Assembly: GCF_965233615.1 (NCBI RefSeq)
Contig: NZ_OZ247495.1
Direction: 5' to 3' (one strand)
Length of the DNA: 64,000 bases
Origin: Pelagibius sp028280305
Lineage (GTDB): Bacteria > Pseudomonadota > Alphaproteobacteria > Kiloniellales > Kiloniellaceae
Shown here: one piece after another, positions 19,274 to 26,745 of the stretch
How positions within the stretch are numbered: position 1 is the first letter of the stretch
Layout of the letters: each line of letters begins with the position of its first letter
Position numbers and translations under genes: made by a program
Notes under the pieces: model-generated
What the model was told of the DNA's origin: nothing
Database searches by the model: none
The model's input: the letters and a program-made list of their open reading frames with translations, nothing else

Positions 19274-20290
19274 TCACCCGCCGTTCAGGTAGACGTCCAC
19301 CTCGGCGATGCGCGCGGCTTTGGTTTTGTCGTCCAGGAAAGACGCCTCGAAGGAGTTGCGGGCGATCTGGCCGAGTTCGGCATCACTGAGGCCAAGCGCC
19401 TGCTGGGTGGCCCGGTAATTCTCGTTCACATAGCCGCCGAAGTAGGCCGGGTCGTCCGAGTTCAGGGTGACGAAAAGGCCGTGATCGAGCATCGCCCGCA
19501 GCGGATGGCCCGAGAGATCTTTCACCCCGCCGAGGCAGAGGTTGGAAAGCGGACAGACCGTAAGCGGCATCCTGCGGGCCGCCAGTTCCGCCACCAGCGC
19601 CGGGTCTTCCAGCGCCCGGTTGCCGTGATCGATGCGGTCGACGGCCAGGGCGTTCAGCGCACCCCAGACGTAAGCCGGCGGCCCCTCCTCACCCGCGTGG
19701 GCAACGGCCAGGAAACCGGCGTCGCGCGCTTTCGCAAAGACCTCCGTAAAGAGTTCCGGCGGATGCCCGTTCTCGGAAGAATCAAGTCCGACGCCGACGA
19801 TATGCTGGCGGTAGTCCATCGCCTCTTCCAAGGTCGCCATGGCGTCCGCCGCCGGTAGGTGACGCAGGAAACAGAGGATGATCTCCGAACTGACGCCCAG
19901 CTCGCGCTCGCCGTCGCGCAGGGCCCGGTGGATGCCGTTGAAGACCGTCGCAAAGGCAACGCCGCGCCCGGTATGGCCCTGGGGGTCGAAGAAGATCTCG
20001 GTGTGGCGCACGTTGTCTTTCGCTGCACGCCGCAGATAGGCCAGAGTCAGATCGTAGAAATCCTCTTCCGTCAGCAATACCGACATGCCCTGGTAATAGA
20101 GATCCAGGAACTCCTGAAGGTTGGCAAAGCGGTAGGCGGCCCGCAGCGCCTCGACGGAATCATAGGGCAGCTTGACCCCGTTGCGCCCGGCCAGGGCGAA
20201 CATCATTTCCGGTTCCAGCGAGCCCTCGATATGGATATGCAACTCAGCCTTCGGCAGGGCGGTAATGAAATCACTCACAATCGGAGACAT
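19274..20290 (-). CDS. Adenosine/adenine deaminase family protein, adenine-deaminase type
   Basis: A 338-residue zinc amidohydrolase-fold deaminase for purine salvage. Zinc ligands H18/H20 are in KAELHIHIEGSLEPE, a third in VAHAGEEG, and the catalytic pair in DRIDHGNRALED and LNSDDPAYFGGY. The last motif, SDDPAYFGGY, and CPLSNLCLGG are features I associate with the fungal Aah1 and bacterial adenine deaminase branch, whereas true adenosine deaminases usually read NTDDP at this place. I therefore favour adenine to hypoxanthine conversion, although automatic annotation would say adenosine deaminase. An SDR gene lies upstream on the same strand; its stop is 30 bases from this start. Confidence 0.85.
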   Translation of the reverse strand: MSPIVSDFITALPKAELHIHIEGSLEPEMMFALAGRNGVKLPYDSVEALRAAYRFANLQEFLDLYYQGMSVLLTEEDFYDLTLAYLRRAAKDNVRHTEIFFDPQGHTGRGVAFATVFNGIHRALRDGERELGVSSEIILCFLRHLPAADAMATLEEAMDYRQHIVGVGLDSSENGHPPELFTEVFAKARDAGFLAVAHAGEEGPPAYVWGALNALAVDRIDHGNRALEDPALVAELAARRMPLTVCPLSNLCLGGVKDLSGHPLRAMLDHGLFVTLNSDDPAYFGGYVNENYRATQQALGLSDAELGQIARNSFEASFLDDKTKAARIAEVDVYLNGG

Positions 20291-20320
20291 CCTTTCGGTC
20301 GCGCGGCTGGGTTGGGAAGG

Positions 20321-21085
20321 TTATAGCGAAATGGAGAAGCCGCCGTCGATCGGCAAGGCAGCGCCGGTGATGAAGTCGGAGGCCGGCCCGGCAAAGAACA
20401 CAGCCAGCCCTTCGAAGTCTTCCGGCTTCCCCCAGCGATCCGCCGGGGTGCGCTGCAGGACATGGTCGTTCAGCCCCGCGACCTCGGCGCGGGCCAGGCG
20501 TGTCAGGTCGGTGTCGATCCAGCCCGGCAGCATACAGTTCACCTGGATGTTGTCAGCCGCCCAGGCCGCGGCCAGGGACTTGGTCAACTGCACCACAGCG
20601 CCCTTGCTGGCGCCGTAGGCCGGGCTCCAGGGCGCCCCGAAGATCGACAGCATGGAGCCGTTGTTGAGAATCTTGCCGCCACCAGCCGCCTTCATGTGGG
20701 GGTAACAGGCCTTGGCGCAGAGAAAGGTGCTGGTGAGGTTGGCGTCCATGACCTTGTGCCAGTCCGCCGCGCTCAAGTCTTCCGGGCGTTTGCGGATGTT
20801 GGTGCCGGCATTGTTCACGAGGATGTCGATACGCCCAAGCCCAGCCACCGCCTCAGCCGCCATGGCCGCAACCGCGGTCTCGTCGGAAACATCGCAGGTC
20901 AGCGCCAGGACCTTCGACCCAAAAGCCTTGAGTTCGTCCGCCGCCGCGGAGAGTTTCTCAGGATTGCGACCGACGATGGCGAGCGCCGCACCGGCCTTGG
21001 CGAGGCCGCGGGCAATCCCCAGACCGATGCCGCCGTTGCCGCCGGTCACCACGGCGGCCCTGCCGCTCAAATCGAATGCCTGCAT
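20321..21085 (-). CDS. SDR-family oxidoreductase
   Basis: A 254-residue classical short-chain dehydrogenase/reductase. The cofactor motif TGGNGGIGLG is at residues about 12-21, NNAG in DILVNNAGTNIRKRPED, and the catalytic tetrad in SMLSIFG with YGASKGAVVQLTKSLA. The C-terminal LPGWIDTDLTR and FITGAALPIDGGFSISL is typical of sugar or gluconate 5-dehydrogenase/KduD-like enzymes, but the substrate is not certain. I start at the ATG at 21085; the frame runs 29 codons further upstream without conserved sequence. The adenine-deaminase-type gene follows after 30 bases, probably in one transcript. Confidence 0.88.
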   Translation of the reverse strand: MQAFDLSGRAAVVTGGNGGIGLGIARGLAKAGAALAIVGRNPEKLSAAADELKAFGSKVLALTCDVSDETAVAAMAAEAVAGLGRIDILVNNAGTNIRKRPEDLSAADWHKVMDANLTSTFLCAKACYPHMKAAGGGKILNNGSMLSIFGAPWSPAYGASKGAVVQLTKSLAAAWAADNIQVNCMLPGWIDTDLTRLARAEVAGLNDHVLQRTPADRWGKPEDFEGLAVFFAGPASDFITGAALPIDGGFSISL

Positions 21086-21271
21086 GAACTTGATCCCAAC
21101 ATCACAAAAAGTCCCGCAGCTTAGCGGCGGGCTGTGAGAGCGCAAGACTACCTCTGTTGAGTGAAACCGCACCCCTTTTGCGCATATTTGCCACCGCTAA
21201 TCGTCTTTGGGCTGTAATGACCCAGGGGTTAGACTGACCGGGCTTGTCCGGTCACAGCGGGGGTTGAGACC

Positions 21272-22372
21272 TTGGCGTTCAATCTGAAAGACCGTATCGA
21301 AATCTGTATGGGGCCCAGCACCATCGGCGCGCCGGATGACCTGGAGGCCGCCATCGTCGACTTTATCGACCGGGCGAAATTCACTTTGGAGGCCGCGGTG
21401 CAGGAGATCGAATCCCGCGCCATCACCGAGGCCTTCGTGCGCGCCAAGCAGCGCGGGGTCAGAGTGCGCATCGTGCTGGAGCAGGACTATCTGCGCGCCG
21501 GCAAGCCGCCGGCCGATCCCTTCGGCGGCGTCGGCGCCGAGGACGAGGAAAATCGCGCCCTCTTCGCCGCCATGCTGCGCGCCAACATCGATGCCCGGGC
21601 AGACTACAACCCCGACATCTTCCATCAGAAATTCATTGTCCGCGACAGCGGCAAGCCGCGCCGGGCGCTACTCACCGGCTCCACCAACTTCACGCCCACG
21701 GGGGTCGGACGGAACCTCAATCACGTCGTGATCCTGCACGATCAGCGGGTCTGCAACGAATACGACCTGGAGTTCGCGGAAATCTGGACCGGCACCTTCG
21801 GGCGCAAGCGCAACCGCCACGAACCCTCGCCGCGCAACAACCGGGTGGCCGGCATCCGCGTCCGCGCCCTCTTCGCGCCGGACCACGCACCGGAAATGGA
21901 GATCATGAAGCAGATCCTGAAGGCGCGCGAAAGGATCGACTTCGCGATCTTCACCTTCTCCAAATCCTCCGGCATCGATGACGCCCTGGTCGCCATGTCC
22001 CGCGGCGGTGTGGCCCAGGGCGGGGTCGCCGTGCGCGGCATCTTCGATTCCGGCCAGGGCAACCGCGACTGGGCAGCCACGCGGCTGGTCGCCAACGGCG
22101 GCGGCGAGGCCTTCCTCGCATCACGCAAGAACGGCCTGGGCAAGCTGCATCACAAACTGATGGTGATCGATTCCGCGCTGATCATCGCCGGCAGCTTCAA
22201 CTACACAGACCCGGCCAACCGGCTGAACGACGAGAACATCCTGCTGATCGGGGAACTGGGAGAGGACGATCCCCAGGCGAAAGCGGATCAGGAAGCGCTT
22301 GCCGGTTTCGCCCTCGCCGAGATCGACCGCATGATCGCCGCCCACGGGGTCGCGGTCGCGCCGGACCCCTGA
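21272..22372 (+). CDS. Phospholipase-D-like protein with two HKD motifs
   Basis: A 366-residue protein of the PLD superfamily. The first HKD motif starts at H118 (HQKFIVRD) with GSTNFT after it, the second at H293 (HHKLMVID) with GSFNYTDPAN. Two complete motifs imply an active phosphodiesterase site formed within one chain. There is no signal peptide or membrane segment, and the N-terminus VDFIDRAKFTLEAAVQEIES resembles PLD-type nuclease/phospholipase proteins, so a nucleic acid or phospholipid substrate are both possible. The annotated start is TTG at 21272; an ATG at 21308 would lose 12 residues. A repeat element follows its stop. Confidence 0.82.
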   Translation: MAFNLKDRIEICMGPSTIGAPDDLEAAIVDFIDRAKFTLEAAVQEIESRAITEAFVRAKQRGVRVRIVLEQDYLRAGKPPADPFGGVGAEDEENRALFAAMLRANIDARADYNPDIFHQKFIVRDSGKPRRALLTGSTNFTPTGVGRNLNHVVILHDQRVCNEYDLEFAEIWTGTFGRKRNRHEPSPRNNRVAGIRVRALFAPDHAPEMEIMKQILKARERIDFAIFTFSKSSGIDDALVAMSRGGVAQGGVAVRGIFDSGQGNRDWAATRLVANGGGEAFLASRKNGLGKLHHKLMVIDSALIIAGSFNYTDPANRLNDENILLIGELGEDDPQAKADQEALAGFALAEIDRMIAAHGVAVAPDP

Positions 22373-22401
22373 TGCTCAACCCAACCAAAGCGAACCCCGC
22401 C

Positions 22402-22506
22402 CTTCGAGACGCGATCCTCCGAGATATGGTCCCGGGGACCGCCCCTCACGATGAGGCTTACATCTCAACCTCATGCTGAGGAGCCGCCGGAGGCGGCGTC
22501 TCGAAG
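22402..22506. repeat. Palindromic intergenic repeat of the GCGTCTCGAAG type
   Basis: CTTCGAGACGC at 22402-22412 is the exact inverse of GCGTCTCGAAG at 22496-22506. Inside are two related short dyads, CCTCAcgatgAGG and CCTCAtgctgAGG. It fills the space between two convergent genes. Similar CCTCATGCTGAGGAGC...GCGTCTCGAAG elements are widespread in alphaproteobacterial genomes. Only one copy is in this window. Confidence 0.75.
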
Positions 22507-22527
22507 CATATCGAGGCGCTCATTCGA

Positions 22528-23331
22528 TCACCGGGCTGCTGCACCAGCGTCATATCCGGCCGCGGCGAGGCGCTGCCGGAAGCTTTCCTCGTCCAGCACC
22601 CCGGCGATTTCCAGCAGGAGTTTGCGGCGCACCGCAGTCGCGAAACTCTGCTCGCCATCGGCGGTGACGACGAAGGCCGCCGGGCCGGCAATGATCTCGC
22701 GCTCGAAAGCTTCTTCCAGATCATAGGCGACCGGGCGCCCTGATTCGCAGGCACGGCAGAGTATGGCCAGGCCGTTGATGGAAACATCGGCGGCCAGCGC
22801 CGCCTGGCGTGCGACCTCCACCGGAAGACCGCCCCAGTTGTTGGCGCTGTCGCCGGAGAAATCGATGATCTTGCGGTAACCGTCGATGGCATTGCCTTCG
22901 ATGAGGGCCAGCCCGGCGGCAAGCGCCGAGCCGATGGCGTTACGCCCGAAGGCAAGGCGCGGCACCGCCATCAGCTTTTCCGCAAAGGCCTCGGCAGAGG
23001 CCTTACCGTCGATGATGCTCCAGGGCACCACCACCTCCTGCGATTCGGCGCTGCCCCATTCGACATAGGTGACGGCGATCCGCCCGTCCTGTCCCAGGGC
23101 GATGGCCGCCAGGATATCGGGATCAGTGATCGCCTCGGCATAACCCTGGCGCTGGAAGAAGATTTCGCCGTCGTCGATGGAGCCGGAGGCGTCGGCCAGT
23201 AGTACCAGCTCCAGATCGACGCGCAGTGACTGATCTTGGCCAGACTCCTGAGCCCGCAAGGCGTTTGCGTCCAGCACCAGTCCGGCCAGGACGCAGGTCA
23301 AGATGCCGAGGAGTCGTCCGATCTGCCGCAT
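22528..23331 (-). CDS. DUF1194 family secreted protein (von Willebrand A-like)
   Basis: A 267-residue exported protein. The start at 23331 gives a signal peptide MRQIGRLLGILTCVLAGLVL ending near LRAQ. The mature part matches DUF1194: VDLELVLLADASGSIDDGEI has the MIDAS-like DxSxS sequence of VWA domains, with FGRNAIGSALAAGLALIEG and IIDFSGDSANNWGG following. Two cysteines in LAILCRACESG may form a disulfide. The function is unknown. The longer frame from 23367 adds 12 residues before the signal and is less likely. Confidence 0.85.
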   Translation of the reverse strand: MRQIGRLLGILTCVLAGLVLDANALRAQESGQDQSLRVDLELVLLADASGSIDDGEIFFQRQGYAEAITDPDILAAIALGQDGRIAVTYVEWGSAESQEVVVPWSIIDGKASAEAFAEKLMAVPRLAFGRNAIGSALAAGLALIEGNAIDGYRKIIDFSGDSANNWGGLPVEVARQAALAADVSINGLAILCRACESGRPVAYDLEEAFEREIIAGPAAFVVTADGEQSFATAVRRKLLLEIAGVLDEESFRQRLAAAGYDAGAAAR

Positions 23332-23447
23332 CACCGCCCCCTTTTTCCGCCTGTCCGTGTAACCCACGGAATGAGCTTACCCGCCTTGGCGGAGAGGGGA
23401 TAGGATCACTTTGTGATCGCCGCACAGAGATTTGGAGGAAAACAGAG

Positions 23448-23846
23448 ATGGCAAAGACGCGTGGGCACTGCCTCTGCGGCAAAATCTCGTTTGAGTACGA
23501 GGGAGCGGAAAACTGGCGCGGCCACTGCCACTGCGAGTCCTGCCGCCGCAACACATCCTCAGCCTTCACCAGTTTTCTCGGCGTCGCGAAAACGGCCTAC
23601 CGCTACACCGGCGAGACCCCGGCGGTTTACGAGTCCTCGCCCGGCGTGCGGCGATTGTTCTGTGCGACCTGCGGCAGTCCGGTGGCCTATGAAAGCGACC
23701 GCTGGCCCGACGAGACCCACTTCTACGCCGCCAGTCTGGAAAAGCCGGAAGCCTATGTGCCGGACTTCCACGTCCACTGGGCGGAAAGGGTGCCCTGGGT
23801 CGACCTCAACGACGACCTGCCGAAGTACGACCACGGCGGCAGCTGA
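23448..23846 (+). CDS. GFA-domain zinc protein
   Basis: A 132-residue protein of the Gfa-like fold (CENP-V/GFA). Zinc-binding cysteines are seen in GHCLCGKISFEYEG, GHCHCESCRRNTSSAF and LFCATCGSPVAYES. Family members were linked to S-(hydroxymethyl)glutathione formation from formaldehyde, but most have no proven reaction. The ATG at 23448 has GGAGG eleven bases upstream; the open frame from 23226 reads through the divergent DUF1194 promoter region and its first 74 residues are not conserved. A repeat element follows the stop. Confidence 0.9.
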   Translation: MAKTRGHCLCGKISFEYEGAENWRGHCHCESCRRNTSSAFTSFLGVAKTAYRYTGETPAVYESSPGVRRLFCATCGSPVAYESDRWPDETHFYAASLEKPEAYVPDFHVHWAERVPWVDLNDDLPKYDHGGS

Positions 23847-23871
23847 TCCTTTAGATTGCCTCGCACACAAT

Positions 23872-23983
23872 CGTCATGCTCGGACTTGCTCCGAGCATCC
23901 ATGCTTTGATCAGTTGAGAGCCTTTGCGGCCAAAGCTCCAGCGAGCGACGCTATGGACCCTCTGGACAAGCCCGAGGGTGACG
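23872..23983. repeat. Palindromic dispersed repeat, copy 2
   Basis: The ends at 23872-23902 and 23953-23983 match those of the copy at 2270-2415 with a few substitutions (for example GCTCGGACTTGCTCCGAGC). The interior is 50 bases, shorter than in copy 1. It lies between the GFA gene and the MFS gene. Confidence 0.8.
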
Positions 23984-24099
23984 ATTTGAGGAGCCCTACA
24001 AATCCGAGTACCGCAAAGGACCAAACGCTGACCGACCCAGTCAGTATCACACAGCAGCCTGAACTTCCCCAACTCCATCAACAGGCGTAGAAGGGGCAG

Positions 24100-25359
24100 A
24101 TGCTTCCGCTTTCCTTCCTGCGTGCCCACGGCCGGCTGCTCGCCTTCGGGTTTTTCATGTGCTTCTGTTCCAGCCTGGGGCAAACCTTTTTCATCGCCCT
24201 GTTCGGTGGCGAGATCCGCAGGTCTTTCGGGCTCAGCGACGGCGACTTCGGCGCCATCTATTCCGCCGGAACCCTGATGAGCGCGGCGGTTCTTGTCTGG
24301 CTCGGCCGCCTGATCGACCGGCTGCCCCTGGCGGCTTTTGCCGCCGCCACCCTGGTCGGCCTGGCCGCCATGTGCCTGCTGATGGGTTTTGCCGGCTCCC
24401 TGGAAACAGCGCCGGGGCATATGGCCTGGGGAGCCGTCATCCTGCTGCCGGCGATTTTCGGCCTCCGCCTTTTCGGGCAAGGTCTGGCCAGCCATGCCGC
24501 CATCGTCGCCATGGGGCGTTACTTCGTGGCGGAGCGCGGCCGTGCCGTTTCGCTGGCCTCTCTCGGCCATACGCTCGGAGATGCCGTTCTGCCGGGCCTT
24601 GTGGTTGCCGCTCTCGCCTTCGCGGTCTGGCAGGACATCTGGACCGGCGCCGGCGTGGCGCTGCTGATCCTCACCCCCATCGTCTTTATCCTGCTGAAGG
24701 GCCAGCGCGAACGCGATGCGGCGCTGACGGCCGCCCGCGCGGAACGGCGCGACGAGACGCTGTTGGAAGACTGGCGCTTGAGCGCCGTCCTGCGCGATCC
24801 CGGTCTCTGGCTGCGGCTGCCCGCCCTGCTGGCGCCTTCCTTCATTTTCACCGGGCTGATCTTCCATCAGGTGCACCTGGCCGAAACCAAGGGCTGGGCC
24901 CTGTCGCTGCTGGCCGGCTCCTATGTGGTCTTCGCCCTGGCGGCCCTCGCCGCCCTGATGGTCGGCGGCCTGCTGGTCGATCGCTTTACCGCGCGCCGTC
25001 TCGTCGGCTTCTTTCTGGCACCGCTGGCCCTGGCCTGCCTGGTGTTGGCAGTCAGCAGTGCGCCTGCCGCGGCACCGCTTTTCCTCGGCTTTTTGGGCAT
25101 CTCCGCGGGTCTGGCCGGGGTTGTCCTCGGCGCCCTCTGGGCCGAGCTTTACGGCGTCACGCACCTGGGCGCGATCCGCGCCTTCGGCCAGGCTGCCATG
25201 GTGTTTTCCTCAGGCCTCGCCCCGGCCTTTATGGGAATCCTGGTCGACCAGGGCATCGCCATGGAAAGCATCGCCGTCGGCTCCATCCTCTACTGCCTTG
25301 CCGCCACGGCCCTCGCCCGGCTCGCCGAAGCGCCGCGCCGTGCCATGGGCACCGGCTGA
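24100..25359 (+). CDS. MFS transporter
   Basis: A 419-residue inner-membrane major facilitator with about 12 hydrophobic segments. The motif between helices 2 and 3 is seen as WLGRLIDRLPL, and the region around FGQGLASHAAIVAMGRYF and SLASLGHTLGDAVLP has the glycines expected in helices 4 and 5. The C-terminal half contains VGGLLVDRFTARRLVGFFLAP. The sequence resembles putative drug- or organic-anion-type MFS members, but the substrate cannot be told. A run of sequence with the dispersed repeat precedes it, and it ends 33 bases from the convergent aminotransferase gene. Confidence 0.87.
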   Translation: MLPLSFLRAHGRLLAFGFFMCFCSSLGQTFFIALFGGEIRRSFGLSDGDFGAIYSAGTLMSAAVLVWLGRLIDRLPLAAFAAATLVGLAAMCLLMGFAGSLETAPGHMAWGAVILLPAIFGLRLFGQGLASHAAIVAMGRYFVAERGRAVSLASLGHTLGDAVLPGLVVAALAFAVWQDIWTGAGVALLILTPIVFILLKGQRERDAALTAARAERRDETLLEDWRLSAVLRDPGLWLRLPALLAPSFIFTGLIFHQVHLAETKGWALSLLAGSYVVFALAALAALMVGGLLVDRFTARRLVGFFLAPLALACLVLAVSSAPAAAPLFLGFLGISAGLAGVVLGALWAELYGVTHLGAIRAFGQAAMVFSSGLAPAFMGILVDQGIAMESIAVGSILYCLAATALARLAEAPRRAMGTG

Positions 25360-25392
25360 AAAACGATGCCGCCATTTCGGGGGAGTGTTGAA

Positions 25393-26637
25393 CTATTCCC
25401 CCGGCGCCGCTGCCCTGGGTGCGCCGACAGTGCCGGCACCGGCTTTGCCGCCCGCCGCCGGCGCCGCTTCCGCGATCCAGTCGACGGCGGCCTGGATGCC
25501 ACCCTTGCCCTGGGGAATGCCCAGCGCCGCCAGGGACGACTCCACGATGCCCAGGGTGCCCAGCATCATCGGCGCATTCACATGGCCCATGTGGGCGATG
25601 CGGAAAGCCTGGCCCGTCAGATCACCGATGCCGATGCCCAGCACCACGCCCAGTTCACGGTCGGCATAGCCGATCAGTTCGGCCGGGTCATGACCTTCCA
25701 GGCGAATGGTGGTCACCGAGTTGGCGCGGGCCGCCGGGTCCAGAACGTTGAAAGCCAGGGCGCCGCCCTCGGCCCAGACCGCGACCGCGCGGCGTGTTGC
25801 CTCGGCCAGGATGCGGTGGCGTTCGAAGACCGCCGGCAGGCCCTCCTCGAACAACAAATCCATGGCCTTGCGCAGGCCGAAGAGGAGGTGCTCCGGCGGG
25901 GTGCCGCAGTATTTGTTGTAATGGCGCGGCCCTTCCCGCTGGGTCCAGTCCCAATAGAAAGTACGCAGACCGGCCTTTTCATGGGCTTCCAGCGCGCGCT
26001 TGCCCGCCGCCACGAAACTCAGGCCCGGCGGTGTCATCAGGCCTTTCTGGGAGCCGGTGATGCCGACGTCGATACCCCAGCCATCCATTTCAAAGGGCAT
26101 GGTGCCGAGCGAGGCGATGGCATCGACCATGAAAAGGGCTGAATGGCCGGCGGCATCGATGGCACGGCGGATCGCCGGGATATCGTTGACGATGCTGGAG
26201 GCGGTGTCGACCTGGACCACCAGCACCGCTTTGATCTCACCCGCGGTATCGGCGCGCAGGCGCTCCTCCACCGCCGCCGGGTCGACGGCATGACGATAGC
26301 CGAACGGCAGCTCTTCGACGACGATGCCCTGGGTCGCCGCCATCTCGCCCCAGGCCGGCGCGAAAAGGCCGGAACCCAGCACCAGCACCTTGTCGCCGCG
26401 CGACAGGGTGTTGCTGAGCGCCGCCTCCCAGGCGCCGTGGCCGTTGGCGGCATAGATATAGGTCCGCCCCTCGGTCTTGAAGATCCGCCGCAGGTCGTCC
26501 AGGCAGCTCATGGTGATGTCCAGAAGTGCGCCGGAATAGATCTCGATCGCCGGGCGGTGCATGGCCTGCAGCACCTCGTCAGGGACCGTGGTCGGCCCCG
26601 GAATGGCTAGGAATTCCCGCCCGTTACGCAGAGACAT
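25393..26637 (-). CDS. Class V aminotransferase, serine-glyoxylate/alanine-glyoxylate type
   Basis: A 414-residue PLP enzyme of fold type I. The N-terminal IPGPTTVPDEVLQAMHRP is the hallmark of the alanine/serine-glyoxylate aminotransferase group, and the Schiff-base lysine is K198 in GITGSQKGLMTPPG, with the cofactor aspartate in FMVDAIASLGTMP. It would transfer the amino group of serine, alanine or aspartate to glyoxylate in the cytoplasm. The C-terminal tail is alanine/glycine rich (APAAGGKAGAGTVGAPRAAAP) and not conserved. A terminator separates it from the CpdB-like gene upstream. The exact amino donor is uncertain. Confidence 0.88.
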   Translation of the reverse strand: MSLRNGREFLAIPGPTTVPDEVLQAMHRPAIEIYSGALLDITMSCLDDLRRIFKTEGRTYIYAANGHGAWEAALSNTLSRGDKVLVLGSGLFAPAWGEMAATQGIVVEELPFGYRHAVDPAAVEERLRADTAGEIKAVLVVQVDTASSIVNDIPAIRRAIDAAGHSALFMVDAIASLGTMPFEMDGWGIDVGITGSQKGLMTPPGLSFVAAGKRALEAHEKAGLRTFYWDWTQREGPRHYNKYCGTPPEHLLFGLRKAMDLLFEEGLPAVFERHRILAEATRRAVAVWAEGGALAFNVLDPAARANSVTTIRLEGHDPAELIGYADRELGVVLGIGIGDLTGQAFRIAHMGHVNAPMMLGTLGIVESSLAALGIPQGKGGIQAAVDWIAEAAPAAGGKAGAGTVGAPRAAAPGE

Positions 26638-26712
26638 GTCGTATTTTCCAGTTCGTCGTTTTGCGGCGAAAGGAGAGCCTAAGCGGGCCTGCCAGCAGGG
26701 GCAAGCCTTGTG

Positions 26713-26732
26713 AAAAACGGCCCCGCCGGCCG
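26713..26732 (-). terminator. Rho-independent terminator behind the CpdB-like gene
   Basis: On the minus strand CGGCC-ggcgg-GGCCG is followed directly by TTTTT, 14 bases after the stop codon of the nucleotidase gene. Flanking GC-rich bases could extend the stem imperfectly. Confidence 0.7.
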
Positions 26733-26745
26733 CCGCGGCGCCGGA

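Noticed and set aside
23226..23447. N-terminal extension of the GFA protein
   Set aside because: It reads through the start region of the divergent DUF1194 gene and is arginine/proline rich without conservation; the ATG at 23448 has GGAGG.
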